Of a stretch of DNA of 64,000 nucleotides, positions 17,222-26,708 are shown piece by piece (positions within the stretch are counted from its first letter, which is position 1; each line of letters opens with the position of its first letter). The DNA comes from Flavobacterium coralii. Lineage in GTDB: Bacteria; Bacteroidota; Bacteroidia; Flavobacteriales; Flavobacteriaceae. The stretch covers positions 28,829 through 92,828 of the forward strand of contig NZ_JAHDIU010000013.1 of NCBI RefSeq assembly GCF_019891545.1, in the 5' to 3' direction. Position numbers and translations under genes: made by a program. The notes under the pieces were generated by a model. It did not search any database. It saw nothing but the letters and a program-made list of their open reading frames with translations, and was not told the origin of the DNA.

Positions 17222-18814
17222 ATGCAGGCAAAGCGGAAGCAGTATCGCATTTTCTATAAGCTTGAGCAGCACATGGAGGTTCCTATGTTTATCCTCTCTA
17301 TGGTTTGGCTGTACCTTTTTGTCGTTGAGCTTATAAGTGGACTTAGCCCTTTTCAGGAAACCCTTATTATAATTATCTGGATCCTGTTTATTGTAGAATT
17401 TGCGCTTAAACTTCTCCTCGCACCGCGAAGGCTCAGGTTTATAAAACAGAACTGGATAACCATTATAGCGCTTGTTATCCCTGCCTTCCGGGCGTTGCGC
17501 ATTTTCAATGCTTTTCGGGTTTTGCGTTCTGTAAGGGTTATTAATTCTACAAAAGTTATTAGGGCATTTACATCCGGCAGCCGCTTTTTAGCCAATTTAA
17601 AAGAAGCGCAGGGCCCGCAGCCCGATCTTAAAATGCATGCGTGTATTATTGTAGTGCCTCTACAGGCCGCTGACGGGCAAAAACTTGTAAATCTTGCAAA
17701 TGATATTACTGCCATTGTAAAGCCAATACTTGAGGATGGAACGGGCATAAGCTGGGACTTTGATGTTTCAGCTGCTGCAGCAACGGGAAGTGATACAGCG
17801 CGAATGCCTTCGGAATTCTTAGATACCGCAAGCTTTAAAATGGCTGAAGGCCCTTATGATATGGTAACGGTACTGACAGACACTCCGTTGATATCCCGAA
17901 AAAACAAGGCAGAACCTGGGCTTGCTTCGCCTGTGGCACGTATTACGGTCATGTCGGTCAGGAGCCTCTATACAACTTCGCGCAAACAAGCGGCTATGTC
18001 GGATAAAAGCTATACAATTACCAGCAATGCAGCATTGCTTTACCTGCACCTTGCGGGGCATTTGCTCGGGCTTAAAGACACTACTACTGCACAAAGTAAA
18101 ATCATGGGTGCTTCATTTACAGGTTTTACCGGGTACATTGATAAAGTACCTTCTTTCAGTACAAAAGAGAAAGCTTTTCTACAGAAAAATGCCCAAAGAA
18201 TACCCGACAGGGAGTTGCACGGCGGCAATGCATTTGAATGGCTCATTTTTCATATACTGATGACTTTTCGCCACTTGAGGACGTTCTTTAGTCCGCTGCT
18301 AAGCAATAAGGCATTGCTGTTGCCGCTTTCGCTTCCGGGGCTTGCCACTGCTGCCATAGCGCCTGCACTACTGTTGGTATTTACTGCGGAAATTTGGGAT
18401 GTAGGGCTCGGAATGACAAACGGTACTGCCGCTTTTTTTGCGGCAGTAAGTATTATGTTTGCCAGTTTTTATTTGGTAAGAGTACAGTCGCTTTTCCTTC
18501 CAAGAAGAGAGAAAAGCACCATAACAGAGCACCTGGCGGTTGCAAACAGTACTATATACTTTAGTATATTTTTGGCCTGTATAGGTTTGTTCCTGCTGCT
18601 TGGCGGACTTATGATGGTTATAGAGTTGTATATTTTTCCGCCGGGGCTTATGCAAACATGGCCAACACTGGACAGGCCGGATATAACCCTTGCCGACAAG
18701 ATAAGGCTTGCTACCTTTATAAGTACTGTTGGTGTTACAACAGGGGCGCTTGCAGGCGGACTGGAAAGCCGTACCATAATACAACATCTTGCGCTTTTTA
18801 AAAGCAGGGTATAG
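17222..18814 (+). CDS. Voltage-sensor-like membrane protein with zincin-like central domain
   Basis: A 530-residue protein of unusual build. Residues 21-110 look like an ion-channel voltage sensor: three hydrophobic helices and an S4-like helix with Arg at 90, 93, 99, 102 and 105, spaced by threes. No pore loop follows. Residues 135-300 form a soluble domain with LHLAGHLLGL (276-283). This resembles the HExxHxxGL zinc site of metzincins, but the catalytic Glu is Leu, so peptidase activity is doubtful. About four TM helices fill residues 355-520. It starts at ATG 17222 and stands alone. Function unknown; the voltage-sensor reading is inferred from charge spacing. Confidence 0.6.
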   Translation: MQAKRKQYRIFYKLEQHMEVPMFILSMVWLYLFVVELISGLSPFQETLIIIIWILFIVEFALKLLLAPRRLRFIKQNWITIIALVIPAFRALRIFNAFRVLRSVRVINSTKVIRAFTSGSRFLANLKEAQGPQPDLKMHACIIVVPLQAADGQKLVNLANDITAIVKPILEDGTGISWDFDVSAAAATGSDTARMPSEFLDTASFKMAEGPYDMVTVLTDTPLISRKNKAEPGLASPVARITVMSVRSLYTTSRKQAAMSDKSYTITSNAALLYLHLAGHLLGLKDTTTAQSKIMGASFTGFTGYIDKVPSFSTKEKAFLQKNAQRIPDRELHGGNAFEWLIFHILMTFRHLRTFFSPLLSNKALLLPLSLPGLATAAIAPALLLVFTAEIWDVGLGMTNGTAAFFAAVSIMFASFYLVRVQSLFLPRREKSTITEHLAVANSTIYFSIFLACIGLFLLLGGLMMVIELYIFPPGLMQTWPTLDRPDITLADKIRLATFISTVGVTTGALAGGLESRTIIQHLALFKSRV

Positions 18815-18922
18815 TAATTACGCCCTACCTTAAGCAAATCTTAAGTTTATTTAGCCTGATTGTTAAAATGCTTTCAATATATTGCCATGTTATAGTTGAA
18901 GGGAAACAGGAAATTAAGGAAA

Positions 18923-19963
18923 ATGCTAAAAAAAATTAATAAGTTTCGCAAGAGCCTCATGCAGGGGCTCACTAAAAATGTTGGCAGCAACACAGGCAAT
19001 AAGGTCGATTTTAAACAGGAAGAAATTAAGCGGATTTTGATATGCAGGCCCAACCACCGTTTGGGTAATATGCTGCTTATTACCCCTTTGGTGCAGGAAG
19101 CGGAGAAAACCTTCCCGGATGCAACTATAGATTTGTTTGTTAAAGGTGGCGCTGCTTCTGTTATTTTTCAGAATTATGCCTCTGTACGCAATATCATACA
19201 ACTGCCTAAAAAACACTTCAAGCAATTAGGGCAGTATATTGGGGGCTGGTTTAAACTTAAAACCAATAAGTATGACTTGGTAATCAATATAAGCCCTAAG
19301 TCGTCTTCAGGCAGGCTTTCTACAAAGTCGGCACGCGGCAGGTTCAAAATATTTGGAGATATTGCTCCTGTTGATGCTTCCAATACCGAGATGCGTCATA
19401 TTGCTAAATACCCCGTTTACAATTTGCGTAATTATATAAGCATGATGGGCGGTGAGCCACAAGAGGGCGCCGTGCCGGGGCTTGACCTTAGGCTGTCTGA
19501 AGCCGAGCTGCGCGCAGGTAAGGAAAAGTTGCATAACCTTGCGCCCGAAGGAAAGCCTGTAATATGTATATTTACTTATGCCACGGGTACTAAGTGTTAT
19601 GCGCAGGACTGGTGGGGCATTATTTATGACAAGCTGCTACAAAAATATCCTGAATATGATATAATAGAAATACTGCCTGTAGAAAATGTATCGCAGATAA
19701 ACTTCAGGGCGCCCTCTTTTTACAGTAAAGATATACGAGAAATAGCAGCGGTTATTGCCAACGCTAAAGTATTTATTGGTGCCGATAGCGGTATGATGCA
19801 TTTGGCGAGCGCCTCAAAAGCGCCGGTTATAGGGCTTTTTGCAGTTACTAACAGTGCCATTTATACACCTTACAGTAATGGCAGCGTTGCTATTGATACC
19901 TCAAAATGCGGTGAAAATGACCTATTTGATGCTTTAGATAAGATAGTAGGTAGAGCCGGTTAA
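18923..19963 (+). CDS. Glycosyltransferase family 9 (heptosyltransferase-like)
   Basis: A 346-residue GT-B enzyme of the ADP-heptose:LPS heptosyltransferase family. N-terminal ILICRPNHRLGNMLLITPLV is the RxxxxGDxL-type acceptor motif with Asn for Asp. C-terminal FIGADSGMMHLASASKAPVIGLF is the sugar-nucleotide site (GxDSGxxHLA). It probably builds LPS core or a surface glycan. The frame runs up to a TTG at 18896, but the ATG at 18923 follows an AAGGAAA sequence and is preferred. A strong terminator follows, and the accessory region begins just beyond it. Confidence 0.85.
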   Translation: MLKKINKFRKSLMQGLTKNVGSNTGNKVDFKQEEIKRILICRPNHRLGNMLLITPLVQEAEKTFPDATIDLFVKGGAASVIFQNYASVRNIIQLPKKHFKQLGQYIGGWFKLKTNKYDLVINISPKSSSGRLSTKSARGRFKIFGDIAPVDASNTEMRHIAKYPVYNLRNYISMMGGEPQEGAVPGLDLRLSEAELRAGKEKLHNLAPEGKPVICIFTYATGTKCYAQDWWGIIYDKLLQKYPEYDIIEILPVENVSQINFRAPSFYSKDIREIAAVIANAKVFIGADSGMMHLASASKAPVIGLFAVTNSAIYTPYSNGSVAIDTSKCGENDLFDALDKIVGRAG

Positions 19964-19982
19964 AAAGAGATGCAGAGAAATA

Positions 19983-20013
19983 AAAAATGCTACACATTTG
20001 TGTAGCATTTTTT
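19983..20013. terminator. Terminator at core/accessory boundary
   Basis: AAAAATGCTACACA pairs with TGTGTAGCATTTTT, followed by TTGTAGCC. It closes the glycosyltransferase gene. Confidence 0.8.
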
Positions 20014-20060
20014 GTAGCCCATCTGAATTTAAATCCAACTTTTTTATAGACGATTTAGAG
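20011..20060. repeat. TTTGTAGCC element, left copy
   Basis: This element aligns with 21717-21766. Both follow a terminator hairpin, start with TTTGTAGCCC, continue with a TGAA/TAAA/TCAAACTTTTT-like block and end in a GATTTRGAG block. TTGTAGCC is also the sequence at the 3' end of tRNA-Arg on the + strand (40478-40485). It may be an old attachment or insertion footprint. Confidence 0.35.
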
Positions 20061-20152
20061 CGATTACTTAGTATCTAATTAGAAATTATTTAAACTAAAT
20101 GTATTGTGTATTTTGAAATGATGTATACGATTTCAAATACCGACAGATGAAT

Positions 20153-20626
20153 TTAAAATATTAAAAATATTAAATCAGCTATTAGTGCGGCTTTAATTAC
20201 AAATGCTAAAACAACTGTCTTCTTTTCATATCTAGATGTAATTCCCATCATAAGAATTACTATTAAAGGTATTATAAGTCCCGAAACAATTCTCAAAGAG
20301 TATATGCCTTTATGCTCAGGGTTAAAAGATGCATAGCTGTTAACTTCGTTAAATATTCTTGAAACAGAATATTTTATTTTTTGATTCTCCTTAATTGTTT
20401 CAGCAAAATCTTCAGAGATAAAAAAGTTGTGCTTACGAGTAAATACTTTATAGGAGTAGTGATAGTTTCCTGCCGCATTATTATATTTCTGAGTCTGTTT
20501 TTTAACATTAACAATTTCTTCCAAAAATACAGTTCCGGGTATTATAAAATCAGCTACAATAATAAGTGCTACAATAGTAAATATACTATAAATCCATCTG
20601 CGTATTTTCAGTTCAGATTTAATCAT
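20153..20626 (-). CDS. Hypothetical membrane protein
   Basis: A 157-residue protein with one N-terminal hydrophobic helix (WIYSIFTIVALIIVADFII), a soluble loop of about 80 residues and two C-terminal helices (IVSGLIIPLIVILMMGI and VVLAFVIKAALIADLIFLIF). I do not recognise a family. Its start overlaps the end of the hydrolase gene by 8 bases, so the two are translated from one message. Confidence 0.55.
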   Translation of the reverse strand: MIKSELKIRRWIYSIFTIVALIIVADFIIPGTVFLEEIVNVKKQTQKYNNAAGNYHYSYKVFTRKHNFFISEDFAETIKENQKIKYSVSRIFNEVNSYASFNPEHKGIYSLRIVSGLIIPLIVILMMGITSRYEKKTVVLAFVIKAALIADLIFLIF

Positions 20627-21602
20627 TTTTCAGTTTGGATAAATACCTAAAAACACGTGTAGAAGCATCTTTTTGTGCTGCAATATCGCCCTCTTCAGTA
20701 CCTCCGTAATTAAAATTATAACTTTTCCCGTCAACTTCCATTTTCCCTTGCCTCATAGTTGCAGTATGGTTGGGATTACCGGATATTAAATGGCCTGCAT
20801 TTTCATATTGAACATTTTCAAAATCAAAATTAAAATGGCTATTTTCAATTCTACGCGCTATCATGTCACTCATCATCGCTGAAGGCCATACCTCATCATC
20901 TACTCCAGATAAAAGTAATATTGAACTATTAATTCTTTCCACTGGAATAATTGCCTTATTTACTTCACTACTATCTGACAGCCCTTTCTTCCAGTAGGTG
21001 AGCGTTTCTATAGTGTCGGAATCAGGTGCTTTTATCTTCTCCATGGCAATAAAAGGGACAGGCTGATTCTTAAATGTCCAGCTTGGTTTTAATGAATCAG
21101 AATTAAATGGAAGCACAGTATTTGACCAACTGACAGAAGTAGGATTGTACGCAATAACTCCATTAATACTTTCTGGAAAATATGAACCTACAAGCAATGC
21201 GAGTTCAGCATTTCTGGAAGCGCCCATAATTACAATTTTTTCAGGGTTAACCTGAGGTTGCCTCTTTAGCCAGTGTATTGCTTTTTCAAAATACTCTAAA
21301 GGAATTTCTTCCATGAGGTCAGGGAGGCTTTCTAATCTATAATAAGGTAATGATAAATCAACATAGCCCGCTTTTGCAAATTCCTGCCCCCAATAATCGC
21401 CCCATTCTCCGCCGCCAACTAAAATAATTGCGGGTTGGTTTGTAATGTCTTTTTTTGCAAATAAAGTAGCCTTAATTTCACTTTCATTAACTGGTTTAGG
21501 CCGTACTCCATCAAATAAAATACTGTCGAGTATTAAATAACCTGCTATCAATACAACTACAATTGCAATACTTCCTATTATTATTTTTAAACTCTTATTC
21601 AT
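20619..21602 (-). CDS. BAAT/acyl-CoA thioester hydrolase-like alpha/beta hydrolase
   Basis: A 327-residue protein with an N-terminal membrane anchor (IIIGSIAIVVVLIAGYLIL) and an alpha/beta-hydrolase domain. The nucleophile elbow is GASRNAE (Ser), the acid lies in SGVDDEVWPS, and the histidine in ENAGHLISGNP. This order matches the C-terminal domain of bile acid-CoA:amino acid N-acyltransferase and acyl-CoA thioesterases. The substrate is not predictable. It forms a two-gene cargo with the downstream membrane protein, enclosed by the TTTGTAGCC elements. Confidence 0.75.
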   Translation of the reverse strand: MNKSLKIIIGSIAIVVVLIAGYLILDSILFDGVRPKPVNESEIKATLFAKKDITNQPAIILVGGGEWGDYWGQEFAKAGYVDLSLPYYRLESLPDLMEEIPLEYFEKAIHWLKRQPQVNPEKIVIMGASRNAELALLVGSYFPESINGVIAYNPTSVSWSNTVLPFNSDSLKPSWTFKNQPVPFIAMEKIKAPDSDTIETLTYWKKGLSDSSEVNKAIIPVERINSSILLLSGVDDEVWPSAMMSDMIARRIENSHFNFDFENVQYENAGHLISGNPNHTATMRQGKMEVDGKSYNFNYGGTEEGDIAAQKDASTRVFRYLSKLKND

Positions 21603-21690
21603 TTAATATTTTTGTAAATCATAAACAGATAATACTAAAGATTCTGCAATGTAATTATTTTTAACATTTATTAAGTCTATTAAATAGAAA

Positions 21691-21719
21691 AACCCGCTTT
21701 ACAATTGTAAAGCGGGTTT
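21691..21719. terminator. Perfect palindromic terminator
   Basis: AACCCGCTTTACA and its exact complement TGTAAAGCGGGTT pair around TT/AA, with T residues after. It separates the hydrolase gene from the defence operon. Confidence 0.75.
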
Positions 21720-21766
21720 GTAGCCCCCTTTGAACTAAATTCAAACTTTTTGGTGGAAGATTTGGA
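21717..21766. repeat. TTTGTAGCC element, right copy
   Basis: This is the partner of 20011-20060. On the minus strand it contains TTTGA-7 bases-TCAAA next to a GGGGGCTAC end. That shape recalls a tRNA T-arm plus acceptor strand, but no complete tRNA can be folded. Confidence 0.35.
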
Positions 21767-21859
21767 GACAATATCTAATCTATTCGACAATTGCAATTCA
21801 TATAATTCTAATTATACCAACTAGTTTATTGTTTTTAAGATGTTCACTTAACTGTTCAA

Positions 21860-23749
21860 TTATTTCTTTCGCATTTTTAAATCCCTATTATCAATGGCTT
21901 TCTCCAAAGATTTCGAAAGCTCTGCCTGCTGTTTTTGTTCTTTAGATAATACCTCCAATAATTTTTCTTCATCAGTTAGATAATTCTGAATATCTAGATT
22001 GATAATGTGACCATTATAACCTATAGATTTCATTAATAATGCTACAAGTAAGGTATGAAGTCTTAAAGATATTTGAGTTAATTCAAAAGTCTGCTTAAAG
22101 GTTAGAGGATTGCGTCCGTGCAGATAATCATTTCTTTTATCTATTGTGCTTTTATCCTCTTCTGATAATATTACTCCATATAGCTCAAAAGTTTTGGCAA
22201 GCTTATCTCTATTAGTTGGAGTATTTATTGCATCGATCTTTTTTCTTATAATAGTTGCTCCTCCTTCTGAAATGCTATCTTGGTATTTTGAAAGCACATC
22301 TTTTAAGTCCGCTATAAATTGCTTTGAAATAGCTTTTTCTTGGATTGGTTTTAACTCGTCCGATTTAGCATCTCCTAATGTCGATGTTAACGTTTCAAGC
22401 GCAACAGAATATAAAGCGCCTTGTTGTAAAGGGTCTGTATTCCCCATGCCGCTTACTATAAGATTAGCCGCATGCAGTAAGTTTTCGTTTTCCCATAAGG
22501 CATTACATAAAGCCGAAAATATTTCAGGAGAAATCCCTTTATCAATACTCTTAATCTCTTTTTCATAATCTTCATTTTCTGTATTAAAAGTAGATCTAAA
22601 GGTTATTAGATCAATTGTTCTTCTATTTGAAACTATAGACCCTCTTTCTAATTCATAATAAATACCGTTTATTTGCTTAAAATTTTCATCTACAGAGGTA
22701 ACGTAATTACAAGAACCTCCGTAGAACTTCCCACTCATAATTGCGAGAGCTATCCTAATGATTTCAGCTTTCAGTTTAAAAATATCCAGATTCTCTTTAT
22801 TCAAGCCATCTATAACAATAAGATCTCCTTCTACGCTATAAAAATTATATTTTGCATCACCAATTTTTACTTCCACATAACTCCCACCTGTTTTAAATGA
22901 CACCCCCATAAGTGACGAATGAACATTAAACTTGTCATGATCATAAAGATGTGTTCCGGTGGAAGAAATAATATACTGGGGACTAATAAATTTATCATCT
23001 TCAACCTTTATTATCAGTTTATTATACTCATTTTTATAATTACTATCTGTAATAAGGTTTGCCTGCTTAAATCGTCCTTTTAATAGTTGCGGGCGATAAG
23101 GAAACTTTGTTGTGAAATCAAATGCACTGTTTCTACCAATTGCTATGTTTTCATTTTCTCCTACTAACACTAAAGATCTATGTAAACCATAAGATTCTTT
23201 ATGCTCAACACCTCCAACAGATGGAGGTTGAGCCATTGTTATTTCAAATTTAATTCCCGGATTATGATCAGACGTTAGCTTGATAGGATATTCGGTCGTT
23301 TTTACTGTCTTTTCAGCATCTCTATCAATATAAATTAATTTAACTTTAAAATCTCCTGGGACAATAAAATCATGTATTGCTGTAATAGAAGGTATTAAAT
23401 AAACTTTTGTTGCGTCCTAAAGTACTTTAGGAGTTTCTATTGGTGTTGAAACAATCTTTTCCCAATCACTTTTTTTATGAAATATTTTTCTGCCTTTATT
23501 TATAGTATTTAATGCGATAATTTTAAGATTATGACTAAATATCCATGCTGGTAATGAACGGAATTCATATGCTTTTTTACGGGCATATATTGATAGTGAA
23601 GGGTGTGTGCCTATGTCTGTTGCAAGTTTATTATGCCACAGAAGAGTTGTAGGTTTTATATCTCCCTTTAGACAGAAAAATAAAATTTGGGCGTATAAAT
23701 ATGGCCCTTGCCATTTTTTGTATTTATCTAGGAAATAGTATTTCTTCAT
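21860..23749 (-). pseudogene. GYF-like plus HEPN-domain protein, interrupted by an in-frame TAG
   Basis: Three pieces share one frame: 110 codons from ATG 23749, a TAG at 23417-23419, then 60 open codons without any start, then the 458-codon segment beginning at ATG 23236. The N-terminal piece (KKYYFLDKYKKWQGPYLY, LWHNKLATDIGTHP) resembles a GYF_2 domain. The rest has a beta-rich middle and a C-terminal helical domain with RNDYLH (R368-H373 of the 458-residue segment), the Rx4-6H catalytic motif of HEPN ribonucleases. It is the last gene of the defence operon; its ATG overlaps the helicase stop (TAATG). It may be one broken effector, two proteins, or a readthrough gene. Confidence 0.65.
23416..23431. 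repeat. 16-base perfect palindrome covering the in-frame TAG
   Basis: CCTAAAGTACTTTAGG equals its own reverse complement. The TAG that interrupts the GYF-HEPN frame lies inside it (23417-23419 on the minus strand). It is flanked by coding sequence on both sides. Confidence 0.6.
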
Positions 23750-25362
23750 TACGATAATAATTCAGTAATACGTTGAGTAGGGTTATCACAAATAAAAAGT
23801 TCTTTGAGCTCGTTCAGTCTTTCTATTTTAAAATCAATTTCAACATTAATTTCTGCTACAATTTTTTCTGCTAAACTTTGCTCTAATTGTAAAACCAATA
23901 TCTCAAAATAAATATCTTTTTTCATGGCAGGAAGTTTCTTAATGTTCGCTGCTAAATCCTGTTCATAAAGATGCTCAATAATAGTCGTTATAGATACTCC
24001 TAAATCCTTACTCACATAGTTAAAACTGTCCATATCATCAGCTGATTTCACAATCTCATTCCATAAAGGGGTATTGTTATAAAATTCAATTGTTAACGGT
24101 GTACCATTAGTTTCACCTATTGTTCTAATGATACCATATCTCTCAAGTTTGTACCTTATGAGTTGCAAATTGTAGTCTGAATTGGCTAATGCATCTTTAT
24201 CTTTATTTACAATTTGTCCAATACGTTTGATTTTGGCACTACCAATTAGCAAATTAAATGCTTCTTTCAGGTGTTCTACTGTATATTTTTCGTTTTCTAT
24301 TTCTTTTAACCTTCTGTCAAAGTTAACCTCACTCCATAACGCCAAACATTGACATTCTTTTTCCACATCTTTTCTACGCCATCCCCTTCCGACCTGTTGA
24401 TAGTATTCTTCAACAGAATTCGGAATCTGCAAGTGGATTACACAATCTATATCTGGTATATTAATACCCATACCAAAAGCTGTTGTTGCGAACAAGAGAT
24501 CTAGCTCACCATTTACAAATTGAGAATAAGTTTGTTGTTTATCTTCCGCATCTATACTCGAATGATAATAACCGACCTTATAATTATCAGAAAAATCAGA
24601 AGCATATTGTTCACACTTTTTTTTACTATACAAGTAGGCAATCGATTTTTGAGGTTGATGCTTGGCTAAAAACTCTTTTAAATACTCTGCTTTTTCATCT
24701 TCGTGATTTACTTCCTGAAAATATAAACTCAGATTTGTTCGAATAATATCTTTGATCACAATATTTTCCTTCTCAATATAGAACTCTGTTACTATATCTT
24801 TTCTTGCGACTTCTGATAAAGTTGCTGTAAGACATAATAAAAAAGGACTTTGATTTTTACTTTTTAAAAATTCTACAAAGCCCTTAATTTGTCCGTAATC
24901 TGGTCTAAAACTGCTCCCCCACTGACTAATACAATGAGCTTCATCAACCACGATCATTGAAACTTCTATACCAGAGGCAATCAAAGACGCTCTAAAGAAA
25001 GGGTTTTGTAATCGTTCTGGCGATAGATATAATAATTTATAACTATCGCCAAGAGTTCTTAAAATCTCTCTTTGATCTAAGAAAGATATGTTGGAATTTA
25101 ACGCTAATGACGGAATTTTTCTTTTCTCATTCAATTCATTAACCTGTTCTTCCATCAACGCTAATAAAGGAGATATTACTAAGGTTATTCCCTCTAATTC
25201 CATCGCCATCAATTGATAAATTAACGATTTACCACCGCCAGTAGGAATAATTGCAAGAGTATTATTTCGTTGATATAGTTTTTGTATAACTTGCTTTTGA
25301 TATTCATAAAGAGATGGAATATCATTAAAATTCTCACGATATTTTTGTAATAGCTCCTCCAT
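23749..25362 (-). CDS. RecQ-like superfamily 2 DNA helicase
   Basis: A 537-residue helicase: Walker A TGGGKS (41-46), DEAH box (140-143), SPLLALMEEQ as motif Ia, CLTAT as motif III, and FGMGINIPDIDCVIH with QQVGRGWRR as motifs V and VI. Motif VI departs from the usual QxxGRAGR. The C-terminal 150 residues have no recognised HRDC or zinc domain. RecQ enzymes unwind DNA 3'-5'. Its ATG overlaps the SEFIR gene stop (TAATG), and its stop overlaps the next ATG in the same way, so translation is coupled. Here it may replace the HsdR motor, which is inference. Confidence 0.85.
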   Translation of the reverse strand: MEELLQKYRENFNDIPSLYEYQKQVIQKLYQRNNTLAIIPTGGGKSLIYQLMAMELEGITLVISPLLALMEEQVNELNEKRKIPSLALNSNISFLDQREILRTLGDSYKLLYLSPERLQNPFFRASLIASGIEVSMIVVDEAHCISQWGSSFRPDYGQIKGFVEFLKSKNQSPFLLCLTATLSEVARKDIVTEFYIEKENIVIKDIIRTNLSLYFQEVNHEDEKAEYLKEFLAKHQPQKSIAYLYSKKKCEQYASDFSDNYKVGYYHSSIDAEDKQQTYSQFVNGELDLLFATTAFGMGINIPDIDCVIHLQIPNSVEEYYQQVGRGWRRKDVEKECQCLALWSEVNFDRRLKEIENEKYTVEHLKEAFNLLIGSAKIKRIGQIVNKDKDALANSDYNLQLIRYKLERYGIIRTIGETNGTPLTIEFYNNTPLWNEIVKSADDMDSFNYVSKDLGVSITTIIEHLYEQDLAANIKKLPAMKKDIYFEILVLQLEQSLAEKIVAEINVEIDFKIERLNELKELFICDNPTQRITELLS

Positions 25363-26708
25363 TATCTAGCATCTACCCATTCATGAAGCAGTCTTGTATC
25401 TTGTTTATGAAAATCGCTTATTGAAGAAAGTAACATATTCACATAGCCAAATCTTAAACTAGGATTCAATTTTATATCATAGTTTGCAAACCAATTGAAG
25501 AGTTCGTTTGCGATAACATTCATTATAAAAGAGAAGCGATCATAAGGATATTGCCAATTATGTGATACCCTCATTATTGATTCTCTCATTCTTTTTTCAA
25601 TTGTTATGAACTCATAATTATTTTCACAAATGAAATACATTGCCCACAAACTGGGTTGTGTCATTATAGGAAACAAAGCCGGAAAATAACGATGAAGTAT
25701 TTCAGATCTAATACCGAATCCAATTACCTTATTCATAAACATATCTTCCTCATTGAGAAATTCCATCTTTAGTTCACTGACTTCAGATAGGTTTGTGTAA
25801 TCAATATTTGTGATTATACTTTCATTATAAGAATGAGCGGCATTTAGAATGCCATTTACTGTATCAAAAACTTCAACAGGATCAGCATTTCTAAAATCTT
25901 TCTTATATCTTGCTAAATCAGGGTCTGGAGTCTTTAATGCTGCCTTTACCGTCCATAGTTGTTTACCAAAGACATTATTTTTGAAATCCTCTAATTGTTC
26001 TTCATATATCTCCATTTTATTTGGACTAAATTTCTTCACAAATGAACTGTGGTATTCTTCAATTTGATCTGCCCACTCTTTAGCTATTGCAGTCAAGTTC
26101 TTTTTAGTAGCAAGTTTGTCCTCTGTTACAAAAAGATTTTGAAAGTACCTAAAAGTTCTTTCTTTGACTTCCTTAATAATTGAAGGAATATCTTTATACT
26201 CTTCTTCCATAGTTGAAATTTTAATATCTTTACTGATGGTTTGATTAGCATTGGTATTAAAGATTTGATCAAGCAATTCTTTCAAATATTGGTCGTAGCT
26301 ATCGCCATCTCTCAAATCAACACAATTAAATCCTTGTAGAAAATGCGTCGTACTTGTTTGAAAAGTTCCAGCTCTTATAATTGGGATAAACTTCTCATTT
26401 GAATTCATAATTTTAAATAGCTCATCATTTATAATATTGTACTCATAACCGGCTCCTCCTTCTAAGCTATCAGCTTTTTGCTTATAGTTTGGAGTAAGAA
26501 TGATTAATACTATATCAGCTTCTAATATGCTCTTTAGCATAAAGGTTTTAATATGTCCACCGTATTTGAGATGTTTTCTATCAACAATGGCATTACCTCC
26601 ATGAATATTAATCACATCTGCCAATGAAATGACCCATTGTTGATGCTCTTTACTATCCCAAGAGTATGAAATAAATACGTTTAGTTTTGATGACACAATT
26701 TTATCCAT
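25362..26708 (-). CDS. SEFIR/TIR-domain protein with large C-terminal domain
   Basis: A 448-residue protein. Residues 8-130 form a SEFIR/TIR domain: NVFISYSWDS strand A, DRKHLKYGG BB-loop region, IVLIILTPNY strand C/D, and GGAGYEYNII with Glu89 where NAD-cleaving TIR enzymes keep their catalytic Glu. Residues 160-448 form a helical domain of unknown family. Bacterial TIR and SEFIR proteins often serve as NADase effectors in phage defence. It overlaps hsdM by 8 bases and the helicase by 1, so it is an integral operon member. NADase activity is inferred from position, not shown. Confidence 0.8.
   Translation of the reverse strand: MDKIVSSKLNVFISYSWDSKEHQQWVISLADVINIHGGNAIVDRKHLKYGGHIKTFMLKSILEADIVLIILTPNYKQKADSLEGGAGYEYNIINDELFKIMNSNEKFIPIIRAGTFQTSTTHFLQGFNCVDLRDGDSYDQYLKELLDQIFNTNANQTISKDIKISTMEEEYKDIPSIIKEVKERTFRYFQNLFVTEDKLATKKNLTAIAKEWADQIEEYHSSFVKKFSPNKMEIYEEQLEDFKNNVFGKQLWTVKAALKTPDPDLARYKKDFRNADPVEVFDTVNGILNAAHSYNESIITNIDYTNLSEVSELKMEFLNEEDMFMNKVIGFGIRSEILHRYFPALFPIMTQPSLWAMYFICENNYEFITIEKRMRESIMRVSHNWQYPYDRFSFIMNVIANELFNWFANYDIKLNPSLRFGYVNMLLSSISDFHKQDTRLLHEWVDAR

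Noticed and set aside
21750-21830. Possible tRNA next to the right TTTGTAGCC element
   Set aside because: A T-arm-like stem is visible but no anticodon or D arm can be folded.
23749-25362. RecQ-like gene considered as a short HsdR
   Set aside because: It has RecQ-type motifs, no PD-(D/E)xK nuclease part and only 537 residues; HsdR is much larger.
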